Below, piece by piece: positions 1 to 7,911 of a DNA stretch of 32,974 bases. The notes under the pieces are model-generated. The model was not told where the DNA came from, did not search any database, and saw only the letters and a program-made list of their open reading frames with translations. The stretch lies in assembly GCF_018397995.1 (NCBI RefSeq), contig NZ_BBQH01000088.1:1-32974 (forward strand), read 5' to 3'. Source of the stretch: Rhizomonospora bruguierae (GTDB taxonomy: Bacteria > Actinomycetota > Actinomycetes > Mycobacteriales > Micromonosporaceae). A program made the translations under genes and the position numbers. Numbering within the stretch: the first letter of the stretch is position 1; every line of letters starts with the position of its first letter.

Positions 1-178
1 CCAGCCCGTCCGACGATGGAGGCATGGAGGAGTTCGACGAGCTCAAGCCCAGCCGGCGCCGCAACAACTCGTTCTCAGCCCGCAACAACTCGTTCTCAGC
101 CCGCAACAACTCGTTGTCCGCTCGCAGCCGCTCAACCTCGGCCCGCCGCTCAGCGACCACCGCCACGAGCTGCCCCAC
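1..178 (-). CDS. IS66-family transposase, N-terminal part (runs off left edge)
   Basis: The minus strand encodes a leucine-zipper-like heptad stretch (ADNELLR then AENELLR twice) followed by RRRLGLSSSNSSMPPSSDG. This layout is typical of the N-terminus of IS66-family (TnpC-type) transposases, where a coiled coil precedes the conserved NSS-PPSSDG segment. Only this N-terminus is in the window; the DDE domain would lie to the left. The frame is open back to a TAG at 188-190. An ATG at 217 lies in the same frame beyond that stop, so either the GTG at 178 is the start or the gene carries a nonsense mutation. No ribosome binding site is obvious before the GTG. Family assignment is fairly safe; functionality is doubtful. 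Confidence 0.7.
   Translation of the reverse strand, partial: MGQLVAVVAERRAEVERLRADNELLRAENELLRAENELLRRRLGLSSSNSSMPPSSDGL
60..122 (-). repeat. Three 21-bp tandem repeats coding a heptad
   Basis: Two identical 21-bp units (60-80 and 81-101) are followed by a third that diverges after 14 bp (102-122). Each unit encodes one heptad of the coiled coil in the IS66 transposase, with Leu at adjacent positions. The near-perfect nucleotide identity suggests recent slippage expansion of the coiled coil. Confidence 0.8.
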
Positions 179-355
179 CGAGTCAAGCTACGAGTCCGGC
201 TGCACAACCAAGATCATGCCAGCCACAGCCACCACAGTAGACGACGACCCAACTCAGCCGATCATCTCAAGCTGAATACGTACTACGCGTGGGCAGCTTC
301 TTGTAGCGTCCCTGCGCCCGGTGGTCCGGCGGTAATCACCGGGCAGCCCCAAGCG

Positions 356-806
356 CTACGGGGCCGCCGGACGTAGTTCGATGCGGCCAGAGAAGGCGGT
401 CTGAACGATTGCCGCCTCGAACACGTTGCGCTCGCCGGGCACCACGTCGACTCGCGCGCTTCGCTCTTCAGCTGGCCGATACCGACAACGACGCTGTGCA
501 TGCCGGCGGGAGGGAGCACCTCGACCGTCGCTCCGGCCTTCAGCTTTCCGCTTTCCTTGCCGTCGACCATGACTTTGAGCGAGCGGGAGGCTCCGCCGAG
601 CCCGGCGTGTGGCCGGGTCACCGCGGTCGCGCCGTGTCCGGCCGGGACCTCCAGCGGACCCTGGTCAGCCCGTCGGGCAGCGCGTTCACGTTGTAGGCGA
701 CCGGCGGCCTGGTGCAGACGTTCTGGGTGAGCGCGACGGGCGCAGCGTGATCGGTAACGACATCGGGTCGGGGCGGCCCCGCCTGCGGTGGACGTGCCGG
801 GTGCAT
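356..806 (-). pseudogene. Frameshifted gene remnant, family not recognised
   Basis: Three segments in different minus-strand frames read as one decayed protein. First, a stretch containing TQNVCTRPPVAYNVNALPDG. Then, after an apparent one-base shift near 655-665, a stretch containing SLKVMVDGKESGKLKAG and VEVLPPAGMHSVVV. Finally, after another shift near 451-460, VDVVPGERNVFEAAIVQ, ending at a TAG at 356-358. The middle part resembles a small beta-rich extracellular domain of PEGA type, but I cannot name the family. The 5' boundary (ATG at 806) is a guess. This remnant and its flanks are all I see between the IS66 fragment and the expansin gene. Confidence 0.3.
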
Positions 807-1011
807 GGCTAGGGGGATGGCCGTCCGGATGCACCATGACCAGGGCGTGCAGGGGCGTTGGTACGAGAAGGTAATCATGGTCGGACTGGGTCTGCCTCGG
901 CTTCCTGTGGTCGGTGACCCAGCTCGGCAGGAGATTGATTGCCCGGGCCGGAAACCATCGCAGATCTCGGGCGGTTTGCCCTGGTCCGCGCGCGTCCGGC
1001 AGTATTCCGGC

Positions 1012-1938
1012 GTGACCGTGGAGCAGGCATCCGAGGGATTCTGGCGGCGATACAGGTGGGCGGTCGCGGGCGCGGCCACCGGGCTGGCGGCCGTGGTCGG
1101 GACCGCGCTGGTGGTCCAGGCCGCGGCCGCACCCGCGTGTGCCGCCCCACCGGTCGGCGGCGTCGCGCACTCCGGCAAGGCGACCTTCTACACGCTGACC
1201 GCGGAGGGCGGGAACTGCTCGTATCCCGGGCCGCCGGCGGACGGCCTGTTCGTCGCGCTCGGGCCGAGCGAGTACGGCGCGGCGGCGGCCTGCGGCGGGT
1301 ACCTCGACGTGACCGGGCCCAAGGGCAAGGTCCGCGTGAAGGTCACCGACCAGTGCCCGGAGTGCGAGCCCGGCCACATCGACCTGAGCGCCAAGGCGTT
1401 CGCGAAGATCGCCGACCCGGTCCAGGGCATCGTGCCGGTGACCTACCGCGCCGTGGTCGACCCGCCGGTGCCCGGCCCGATCAGCTTCCGGGTCAAGGAG
1501 GGCGCGTCGCGGTACTGGTTCGCGGTGCTGGTCGACAACCACGCCAACCCGCTGTCTACAGTAGAGATCAACAGCGGCGGCGGCGCGTTCCGCAAGCTCC
1601 AGCGGGCCGACTACAACTACTGGCTCGCCGAGAGCGGCGCGGGCGCCGGCCCGTTCACCATCCGGATCACCGATGTCCACGGCTACCGGGCCACCGCCGG
1701 CGGCGTCACGCTCACGCCCGGCAAGGTCCAGAAGACCAAGGTGTACGCGGGTTCCACCGCACCCAAAAGCAGCGCCGCGTCCACGCCCACGAGCGCTAAG
1801 CCGTCCCCGACGGCGGCGGCGTCCCCCACGCTGATCCCGGCAGCCACGCCGCCGCCCGCCGTCCGGGACGAGGGGGCGGGGGCGGGGGCGGCACCGACCA
1901 CCGTGGTCATTACGCCGCCCCCGCCGGGGTGTGGCTGA
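1012..1938 (+). CDS. Expansin-like secreted protein (DPBB + CBM63-type domain)
   Basis: Bacterial expansins loosen plant or cellulosic cell walls without hydrolysis. With the GTG at 1012 the protein has 308 residues. Residues about 11-45 form a signal or anchor segment. Residues about 50-145 form the double-psi beta-barrel, with HSGKATFY, paired cysteines, the DQCPEC segment and HIDLS, whose Asp (about D124) matches the key expansin aspartate. Residues about 150-245 form the C-terminal beta-sandwich (CBM63 type) with exposed aromatics (RYWFAV, YNYWLAE). A Pro/Thr/Ser-rich tail follows to the end. Upstream in-frame starts (for example near 805) only add non-conserved residues. Its stop directly abuts that of the convergent xyloglucanase, which also targets plant wall polymers, so a shared plant-biomass role is likely. 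Confidence 0.85.
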   Translation: MTVEQASEGFWRRYRWAVAGAATGLAAVVGTALVVQAAAAPACAAPPVGGVAHSGKATFYTLTAEGGNCSYPGPPADGLFVALGPSEYGAAAACGGYLDVTGPKGKVRVKVTDQCPECEPGHIDLSAKAFAKIADPVQGIVPVTYRAVVDPPVPGPISFRVKEGASRYWFAVLVDNHANPLSTVEINSGGGAFRKLQRADYNYWLAESGAGAGPFTIRITDVHGYRATAGGVTLTPGKVQKTKVYAGSTAPKSSAASTPTSAKPSPTAAASPTLIPAATPPPAVRDEGAGAGAAPTTVVITPPPPGCG

Positions 1939-4686
1939 CTAGCTGAGCCGGCAGGCCGACCCGTTCACGGTGACCGAGGCCGGCTTCCCGTTGCTGCTGT
2001 TCCAGCTGCCGAGGAAGCCGAAGCTCTGCGACTGCCCGGCCGCGATGGTGCCGTTGTAGTCGACGTTCTTCGCGGTGACCGTCGCGCCGGACTGGGTGGC
2101 CGTGGCCCCCCAGATCTGGCTGATCGTCTGCCCGTTCGGGAACTGCCAGACCGCGGTCCAGCCGTTGATCGTCCCGGTGCCGCCGTTGGTGATCGTCACC
2201 TCGGCCTGGAAGCCGCCCTGCCACTGGTTGGTGATCGCGTACGTCACCGCGCAGCTTCCGCCCGGCTGCCCGGTCGGGCTGCTGGTCGGGGTGCTCGTCG
2301 GGCGGGTCGTCGGGGTGCCGGTCGGGGTGGCGGTGGGCGTCGCCGTCGGCGCGCCGGTCGGGGTGGCGGTGGGCGTCGGCGAGGTGCCGCCGCCGACCCG
2401 GTCCGCGTAGAGGACGCCCCGCCCGTTGGTGCCCAGGTAGACCCGGCCGTAGACGCGCGGGTCACCGGTCAGCGCGTCGCCGGCGTTGCCGTACTGGTGC
2501 TTGTCGTCGTTGATCCGCACCCAGCCGATGCCCTGGTTGTCCGAGCGGAACACGCCCGCCTGGCCGTCGACCGTGCCGAACAGGTACAGCGCCAGGTAGG
2601 TCTGCCCGGGCGCGGCCTTGCCGAAGCCGACGTTGACCGCGTCGCTCACCGCGGAGATCTTGCTGAAGCTGGCGCCCGAGTTGGTCGAGTGGTACAGGCC
2701 GGTGCTGCCGGCCAGCCAGATGTCGCCCTCGCGGCCCGGCATCGCCTTGAACTTGGCGTCGCTGGGCAGCCCGCTGGCCGCGGTCGCGGTGAAGCTCTGC
2801 CCGCCGTTGGTGCTCACGTAGAACGTGCTGCCGGACAGCGCGTAGAACTTCTGCGGGTTCACCCGGTCGGACTCGACCGTCGCGTTCGCCGGCACCCCGG
2901 CGGACGTCTGCCACGAGTTGCCGTAGCCGACCGAGTAGACCACCTGGATGCCGGCGTCGCCCGGCGCCCAGACGAACCGGCTGCCGTCGGCGGACGCGGC
3001 GATGGTGCCGCCCTCGTTCACGCCGCCCGGCTCGCCGCCCTGGAACCAGTTGGCGCCGCCGTCGGTGGAGAATGCCGCGTGGCTGTCGTTGGGGCGGTCC
3101 GAGTCGGTGAAGTTGCCCGCCCGGACCATGATGCTCGGGTTCAACTCGGCGTAGTCCAGGCTGGTGGTGCTGGTGAAGTAGGGCTGCTGGAACATCAGCG
3201 GGGGCACCGCATCCAGGTTCGTGTGCCGGAAGCCGCCGATGTCGCCCAGGCCGCTGACCAGCGAGGCGCCGGACGGCGGGCTGATCAGGTCCAGGACCGC
3301 GGTCTCCTCCAGGCCCTTCACCATCGGGGTGATGGCGAACTGGCCGCCGGTGTCCCAGTTCTTCAGGTTGGTGGTGCCGTAGATGGTCGCGCCGGTGCCG
3401 TACATCATCCGGTTGCCGTTGAACGGGTCGATCTCCAGCGACTCGTTCATCCAGCCCAGCTTCGGCGTGACCTCCGGCGGCTGCGGGTTCGCGCCGAGCG
3501 TCAGCCACGGCACCGAGCTGACGTTCATCGTGTACCGGAAGCTGCGGCTCGGGTAGCTGGTCCAGTCCCAGACCTGGGTCCAGGTGGCGCCGCCGTCGGT
3601 GCTGCGGAAGAAGATCGCGTCCGGCCACCAGGAGATCTGCGTGGCCACCATGATCGTGTTCGGGTTCTGCCGGTCGATGGTCAACCCGCTGTACCCGTAG
3701 TACTGGTCGCCGTTGGACGACGGGACCGGGCTGATCTGGGTCCAGGCGCCGGTCTGGGTGTTGTACTTCCACACGTCGCCGTGGCCGCCGTCGTACGGGC
3801 CGCCGGTGTCGCTGGTGGCGATGTAGAGCACGTGGTTGACCGGGTCCAGCACGCCCTTGTGGGCGATGTACCCGGTCGGCTGCCCGGCGATCCGCGTCCA
3901 GGACGTGCCGCCGTTGGTGCTGCGGTACACGGTGTTCTGCTTGTCCGCGACGCCGACGTAGATGCCCTGCGTGGTGTTGCCCGCCGTGCCGGTGCTCTTG
4001 TCGAACGTCACCCAGGCGATGCCCTGGTTGTCCCCGAGGTACGCGTCGCCCGGGCTCTGGATGTAGTTGCCGGCGTTCGGGAAGTTCGTCACCTGGGACC
4101 AGGTGGCACCGTAGTCGGTGCTGCGCCACAGTCCCTTACCGCTGGGCGCGGCGAAGTACAGGACGCTGTTGCGGTTGGGGTCGATCGCCAGGCGCTCGCC
4201 CATGCCCCGGCCGGGCATGTTGCCGCCGAGCTTGAACGGCAGCGGGGTGGTCTGCCAGGTGTCGCCCTTGTCCGTGGAGCGCAGGATCGCCCCGTTGTTG
4301 GGATCCCACGAATTGGTGTACATGCCGACCGCGGCGTACACCCGGTTGGTCTGCACCGGGTCGGTGGCGATGCTGACCACCCCGTTGTAGCCCCAGTTCT
4401 TCGCGCCGACCCAGTCCAGCAGCGGGGTCCACGACTGGGTGCTCTGGTTCCAGCGGTACGCGCCGCCGATGTCGGTCCGGGCGTAGATGAGGTTCTGCTC
4501 GGTCTGGTTGAACACGATGCCCGGTACGAACCCACCGCCGTCGATCCGTACGTTCTTCCAGGTGTACGTGTCCGCGGCCACGGCGGCGGCGACGGGGGCC
4601 TGGGTGGCGGCGTTGGCCACCGCCACTCCCGTGCCCGCGGCCACGACCGCGGCGACGGCCAAGGCACCGACCAGCTTGCGACGCAT
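1939..4686 (-). CDS. Xyloglucanase, GH74 with C-terminal CBM2
   Basis: Secreted endo-xyloglucanase that hydrolyses the beta-1,4-glucan backbone of xyloglucan. The 915-residue protein starts at the ATG at 4686, preceded by GGAGG at suitable spacing. It has an Ala-rich signal peptide (about 1-28), then two seven-bladed propeller halves rich in RSTDGG/STNGG repeats. The two expected catalytic aspartates are visible in RTDIGGAYRW (D72) and GLGDIGGFRH (D482), as in characterised GH74 enzymes. Residues about 766-810 form a Thr/Pro linker encoded by GC-rich tandem repeats (about 2262-2390). Residues about 811-915 form a CBM2 module bounded by cysteines (SCAVTY ... GSACRLS) that binds cellulose. Full length for the family, with no sign of decay. 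It converges on the expansin gene. Confidence 0.95.
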   Translation of the reverse strand: MRRKLVGALAVAAVVAAGTGVAVANAATQAPVAAAVAADTYTWKNVRIDGGGFVPGIVFNQTEQNLIYARTDIGGAYRWNQSTQSWTPLLDWVGAKNWGYNGVVSIATDPVQTNRVYAAVGMYTNSWDPNNGAILRSTDKGDTWQTTPLPFKLGGNMPGRGMGERLAIDPNRNSVLYFAAPSGKGLWRSTDYGATWSQVTNFPNAGNYIQSPGDAYLGDNQGIAWVTFDKSTGTAGNTTQGIYVGVADKQNTVYRSTNGGTSWTRIAGQPTGYIAHKGVLDPVNHVLYIATSDTGGPYDGGHGDVWKYNTQTGAWTQISPVPSSNGDQYYGYSGLTIDRQNPNTIMVATQISWWPDAIFFRSTDGGATWTQVWDWTSYPSRSFRYTMNVSSVPWLTLGANPQPPEVTPKLGWMNESLEIDPFNGNRMMYGTGATIYGTTNLKNWDTGGQFAITPMVKGLEETAVLDLISPPSGASLVSGLGDIGGFRHTNLDAVPPLMFQQPYFTSTTSLDYAELNPSIMVRAGNFTDSDRPNDSHAAFSTDGGANWFQGGEPGGVNEGGTIAASADGSRFVWAPGDAGIQVVYSVGYGNSWQTSAGVPANATVESDRVNPQKFYALSGSTFYVSTNGGQSFTATAASGLPSDAKFKAMPGREGDIWLAGSTGLYHSTNSGASFSKISAVSDAVNVGFGKAAPGQTYLALYLFGTVDGQAGVFRSDNQGIGWVRINDDKHQYGNAGDALTGDPRVYGRVYLGTNGRGVLYADRVGGGTSPTPTATPTGAPTATPTATPTGTPTTRPTSTPTSSPTGQPGGSCAVTYAITNQWQGGFQAEVTITNGGTGTINGWTAVWQFPNGQTISQIWGATATQSGATVTAKNVDYNGTIAAGQSQSFGFLGSWNSSNGKPASVTVNGSACRLS

Positions 4687-4785
4687 GTATTGCCTCCAAA
4701 GGCGTGCAGGGGTGAGAGAGGGTGCGTGAGCTGCCCTTGACTCCGGCACCCGTGCGCGTGGTCGCCCGCGTCGGCCCGATCCAGA

Positions 4786-4814
4786 GATTCACATGCACGT
4801 ATCCGTGGTGTCAA
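4786..4814 (-). promoter_or_regulatory. Putative sigma70-type promoter of the xyloglucanase gene
   Basis: On the minus strand a TTGACA hexamer (4809-4814) is followed after 17 bases by TGAATC (4786-4791). The -35 matches the consensus perfectly and the -10 is weak. It lies about 100 bases before the ATG at 4686. I saw no CebR-like 14-bp palindrome in this intergenic stretch. Confidence 0.35.
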
Positions 4815-4939
4815 TAGTTTGGAACCCAGACAAACTTCGGTAGACAGGTGCCCGGCCCCGGGGGACGCCCCGGATACGCCCGGGTCGGATATGGCGGACC
4901 CCGAGCCATAAATGGGAGAGAAACCCGAAGGGGGAGACA

Positions 4940-5209
4940 TCATGGACGGACGCCGGCCGCTGGCCGGCCGCCCTGCCCGAAAGGGCCGCGCATGGCATTG
5001 CGGACCCGCAACCCCGGCGCGGCATCGAACAGCGCGTTGATCGTCAACTCCGGAAGCCGGTGCCGCCGCACCAGCGCCTCAAGACCGATCCACCACCGGC
5101 GCGGTTCGCGCAGGTGAATCTGGAGCTTGCGCTTGACCTCGTCGATCTCTTCGAGCACCCGGCACTCGGAGCCGTCGAGGGTGGGTGTCCCTAACGTCCT
5201 ATCCTTCAT
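4940..5209 (-). CDS. Small Fic-like N-terminal fragment or hypothetical protein
   Basis: The 89-residue ORF contains VLEEIDEVKRKLQIHLREPRRWW. This resembles the segment preceding the catalytic domain in many actinobacterial Fic-family proteins, which have leucine/lysine-rich helices followed by REPRRW. No Fic catalytic HPFxxGNGR motif follows; the protein ends in a basic tail. Third-position GC is high from about codon 10 on, supporting real coding origin, while the start region holds a TTA codon and lacks a clear ribosome binding site. The gene lies 31 bases beyond the 3' end of tRNA-Leu on the same strand, a common integration position, so it may be a leftover of an excised element. Family assignment is tentative. 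Confidence 0.4.
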   Translation of the reverse strand: MKDRTLGTPTLDGSECRVLEEIDEVKRKLQIHLREPRRWWIGLEALVRRHRLPELTINALFDAAPGLRVRNAMRGPFGQGGRPAAGVRP

Positions 5210-5240
5210 ACGCCTGGGACGCACGCGAGATCGAACCATG

Positions 5241-5326
5241 TGGTGCGGGAGAGGGGACTTGAACCCCTACGCCCTCGCGGACACCAGGACCTAAACCTGG
5301 CGCGTCTGCCATTCCGCCACTCCCGC
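5241..5326 (-). tRNA. tRNA-Leu (anticodon TAG)
   Basis: The minus strand folds as a class II tRNA with a 7-bp acceptor stem (GCGGGAG/CTCCCGC), a D arm, anticodon stem CCAGG/CCTGG with loop TTTAGGT (anticodon TAG), a long variable arm, a T arm GGGGTTCAAGTCCCC and an encoded CCA end. It reads CUA, a rare leucine codon in high-GC genomes. Confidence 0.95.
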
Positions 5327-5366
5327 GCAGCCGCGCGCCGGCCATACCGGCCGGGTAACCCGGCGT

Positions 5367-5843
5367 TCAGTCTATGCCGAGGTCGCGGCGCAGCTTCGCG
5401 ACGTGCCCCGTCGCCTTCACGTTGTACAGGGCGCGATCGACGCGGCCCTGCTCGTCGATGACGAACGTGGACCGGATCACACCGGTGACCGTCTTGCCGT
5501 ACATCTGCTTCTCGCCGTAGGCGCCGTACGCGGTGAGCACCGACCGGTCCGGGTCGGAGACGAGCGGGAACGTGAGCGCGTCCCGCTCGCGGAACTGGGC
5601 GAGCTTGGCCGGCTTGTCCGGGGAGATGCCGACCACCTCGTAGCCGGCGGCCTGGAGCGAGGCGAGCGAGTCGCGGAAGTCGCACGCCTGGGTGGTGCAG
5701 CCCGGGGTCATCGCGGCCGGGTAGGCGTACAGGACGACGCGCTTGCCGCGCAGCTCCTTCAGGGCCAACGTGTCGCCGGTGTCGGTGGTGAGGGTGAAAT
5801 CCGGTGCCTCGTCGCCGGGCGCCAGCCGCACGGGTTCGTTCAT
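5367..5843 (-). CDS. bcp: Thiol peroxidase of the Bcp/PrxQ family
   Basis: Thioredoxin-dependent peroxiredoxin that reduces hydrogen peroxide and organic peroxides in the cytoplasm. The 158-residue length is normal. The peroxidatic cysteine lies in PAAMTPGCTTQACDFRD (C49), with the resolving cysteine five residues on (C54), the classic PrxQ/Bcp arrangement. FPLVSDPDRSVLTAYGAYGEK and the conserved Arg in VIRSTFVID also fit. It starts 29 bases after the stop of the membrane protein gene on the same strand and may be the last gene of the sigma factor-MauE-DsbA run, which would link peroxide removal to thiol redox control. A short GC hairpin (5350-5364) lies just past the stop, before tRNA-Leu. 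Confidence 0.93.
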   Translation of the reverse strand: MNEPVRLAPGDEAPDFTLTTDTGDTLALKELRGKRVVLYAYPAAMTPGCTTQACDFRDSLASLQAAGYEVVGISPDKPAKLAQFRERDALTFPLVSDPDRSVLTAYGAYGEKQMYGKTVTGVIRSTFVIDEQGRVDRALYNVKATGHVAKLRRDLGID

Positions 5844-5872
5844 GCGATCACCCTACGCGGGTAACAGCCGGG

Positions 5873-7069
5873 TCACACGGCCGGAGTAGGGTCGTTGTTC
5901 CGGCGGGGTGGCGACGACGGTCCCGGTCGGCGCCGCTCCTCCGTATGCCCGCCCGCATCCGTGCTGCCGCCCGCATCCGTGTGCCCGTCCGCATTGCCGT
6001 GCGGACCGCTCCCGCCCGAACGCTCGCCAGGGTGCGGGGCGCGGTCGCGCCGCAGGCGGAGGGCGCCCCCGACGGCGATCCCCGCACCGGCGGCGATTAC
6101 CACGAGCACCAGCGCCCGCGCGAGCGAGGCGTCCCAGGGGGCGGGGGCGACCGACCGTCCGAAGACCGCCGCGTTGGTCAGGCCGGCGAAGACCGCCAGG
6201 CAGGCGCCGGCCAGGGCGAGCGCGAAGTCGGCGGCGGGCCGGCGGGCGAGGACGTACCCGGCCGCGGCCAGCGCGGCGAGGCCGGTGACCACCGGCCAGA
6301 TCTGGGTGGCGAACAGCCCCCAGGCGATGCCCGCGCCGGTGCACCCGGCGTCGATGCTGCGCCCGACCGCGTACGTGATCGCCGCCGCGCCGCCGAGGGC
6401 CGACATCGCCGCCGGGATGGCCGCCCGGGCGGCCGGGGGGAGGGGCGCCAGACCCAGCCCGGCGAGCGCAGCCGCAGCGAGCAGCACACCCGCCCACCAC
6501 AGGGACGCCTGGGGCGGGGGCAGCCAGTCCAGCGTGCCCTTGATCTCCATCGGGGTGACGCCGTCCCGCAGCGGTACCGACCACTCCTGTACCCGGTGCG
6601 GCCGGTTCGGGGCGGCGCGGACGTTCGGCGGGTCGGCCGAGTTCATCCAGTTGGCCCGGTGGTCGTGCCAGCGCACGCTCGGACCGTCACCCGTGCGGCG
6701 CCACTGCGGCGGGGCGGTCGGGTCCGCCGCCGGCGGCAGCGGGGTGTCGCCGGCCAGCGTGAGGTTCAGGTAGGTGGCGGGGGAGTGCACGTTCTCGTAC
6801 ACGCCGTCGGGCCGCAGTTCCAGGTACGGCTCGCCGGAGTAGCCGAGCACCTCGATGGTGCGGCCGCTGCGGTTGGTCAGTTCCAGGCGGGCGCCGGCCT
6901 CGATGGTCCGCACCGTGAGCCCCGGCAGCGCCGGGGTGATCCCCGTGACGGCGGTGCGGTAGTTCGTCGCGTCCGGCGCGTCGGCGCCGTGCGCCTGCGC
7001 CGGGCCGGCCAGGGCCAGGGCCAGGGCCACTCCGGCCAGGGCCGCGCCCGCCCACCGCCGGGGTGTCAC
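5873..7069 (-). CDS. Polytopic membrane protein with extracytoplasmic N-terminal domain
   Basis: The 398-residue protein starts at GTG 7069, overlapping the stop of the DsbA-like gene by four bases (GTGA), so translation is probably coupled. An N-terminal signal peptide (about 1-26, ending AQA-HG) leads into an extracytoplasmic region of about 170 residues with Asn/Tyr-rich beta-like sequence and a WHDHRANWM histidine cluster. About six hydrophobic helices follow (roughly residues 180-350), then a His/Gly/Arg-rich cytoplasmic tail. I do not recognise a named family. The neighbours (sigma factor, MauE, DsbA-like, Bcp and CopCD/YcnI) and the histidine cluster suggest a role in metal or thiol handling at the membrane, but that is inference. 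Confidence 0.8.
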   Translation of the reverse strand: MTPRRWAGAALAGVALALALAGPAQAHGADAPDATNYRTAVTGITPALPGLTVRTIEAGARLELTNRSGRTIEVLGYSGEPYLELRPDGVYENVHSPATYLNLTLAGDTPLPPAADPTAPPQWRRTGDGPSVRWHDHRANWMNSADPPNVRAAPNRPHRVQEWSVPLRDGVTPMEIKGTLDWLPPPQASLWWAGVLLAAAALAGLGLAPLPPAARAAIPAAMSALGGAAAITYAVGRSIDAGCTGAGIAWGLFATQIWPVVTGLAALAAAGYVLARRPAADFALALAGACLAVFAGLTNAAVFGRSVAPAPWDASLARALVLVVIAAGAGIAVGGALRLRRDRAPHPGERSGGSGPHGNADGHTDAGGSTDAGGHTEERRRPGPSSPPRRNNDPTPAV

Positions 7070-7911
7070 CGCCCCGCCGTGGGGGAGCCGGCGGGCGGCG
7101 AGTCGGCGGGCGGCGAGTCGGCGGGCGGGGAGTCGGCCGGCGGAGCGTCGGCCGTGGGGGAGCCGGCCGTGGGGGCGCCGGCGGTGCCGGAGGCCGCATC
7201 CACGGCCGCGATGATCCCCTGCGGGCTCAGGTCGGTGACCTGCTTGCCGTTCACGCGCACCGTCGGCGTGCCCGTGACGTTGTTGGCCGCCGCCGCGTCC
7301 GTCACCCGCTCGGTCCACGACCGGTACTTTCCGTTGCGCACGCAGGTGCCGAACTTCCCGGGGTCCAGCCCCAGGTCGGTGCCGATGCTGATCAGCTGGT
7401 CGTCCGGCAGGCCGGCCGAGTTCTCCGGCGGCTGGTGGAGGTACAGCGCCCGCGCGTACTCGCGGAACTTGCCCTCCTCCGCCGCGCAGCCGGACGCGGC
7501 CGACGACCGGGTCGAGTACTCGGTGCTGGAGAAGCGGTTGAGGAAGGCCACCGGGTGCTGGACGATCTGGATCCGGTTCTGGGCCACCAGCTGGTCGAGC
7601 GTCGGGCCGCTGACCACCTCGAACTGCTTGCAGACCGGGCACTGGAAGTCCTCGTAGATGTGCACCTGCACCGGACCCGAGCCGACGCCGATGCCGGTGC
7701 CGTCCGCGACCGACCCCGGCGGCGGGCTGACCGGGGCCGCGCCCTTGTTCCGCTGGGTGCCGTAGAGGCCCCAGCCGGTCAGCGCCGCGATGATCAGTAC
7801 GGCGATCCCGGCCACCGTGGTCCACAGAGCGACCCGCCGCCGGCGCTCCCGGGCCAGTTGCGCCCGCACCGCCTTCGCGGCCTGCCTGCGCTGCCGATCG
7901 CGATTGGTCAT
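7066..7911 (-). CDS. Membrane-anchored DsbA-like thiol-disulfide oxidoreductase
   Basis: A 281-residue protein with a basic cytoplasmic N-terminus, one transmembrane helix (about 29-50) and an extracytoplasmic thioredoxin-fold domain. The active site is C91-P-V-C94 in EDFQCPVCKQFE, and the cis-proline loop is GTPTVRVNG. Two further cysteines (SGCAAEE and GTCVRN) may form a structural disulfide, as in actinobacterial DsbA-like proteins. The C-terminus is a low-complexity tail of ADSPP repeats encoded by 15-bp GC-rich tandem repeats near 7083-7145, probably a flexible spacer. It overlaps the MauE-like gene upstream (ATGA, 7908-7911) and the membrane protein downstream. MauE-like proteins commonly recycle such oxidoreductases. 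Confidence 0.88.
   Translation of the reverse strand: MTNRDRQRRQAAKAVRAQLARERRRRVALWTTVAGIAVLIIAALTGWGLYGTQRNKGAAPVSPPPGSVADGTGIGVGSGPVQVHIYEDFQCPVCKQFEVVSGPTLDQLVAQNRIQIVQHPVAFLNRFSSTEYSTRSSAASGCAAEEGKFREYARALYLHQPPENSAGLPDDQLISIGTDLGLDPGKFGTCVRNGKYRSWTERVTDAAAANNVTGTPTVRVNGKQVTDLSPQGIIAAVDAASGTAGAPTAGSPTADAPPADSPPADSPPADSPPAGSPTAGR

Noticed and set aside
283-1680. 465-codon open frame on the minus strand opposite the expansin gene
   Set aside because: Arg/Ala/Gly-rich shadow of GC-rich DNA; only its 3' third carries coding-like sequence, treated as the remnant at 356-806.
2462-4740. Two long frames (555 and 747 codons) overlapping the xyloglucanase gene
   Set aside because: Both are shadows of the GH74 gene with Arg/His/Val-rich composition and no motifs.
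7083-7160. CRISPR-like or regulatory repeat near the DsbA gene end
   Set aside because: The 15-bp repeats are in-frame codons for the ADSPP tail of the DsbA-like protein.
5804-7657. 617-codon plus-strand frame over the Bcp, membrane protein and DsbA-like genes
   Set aside because: Antisense to three well-supported genes and of shadow composition.
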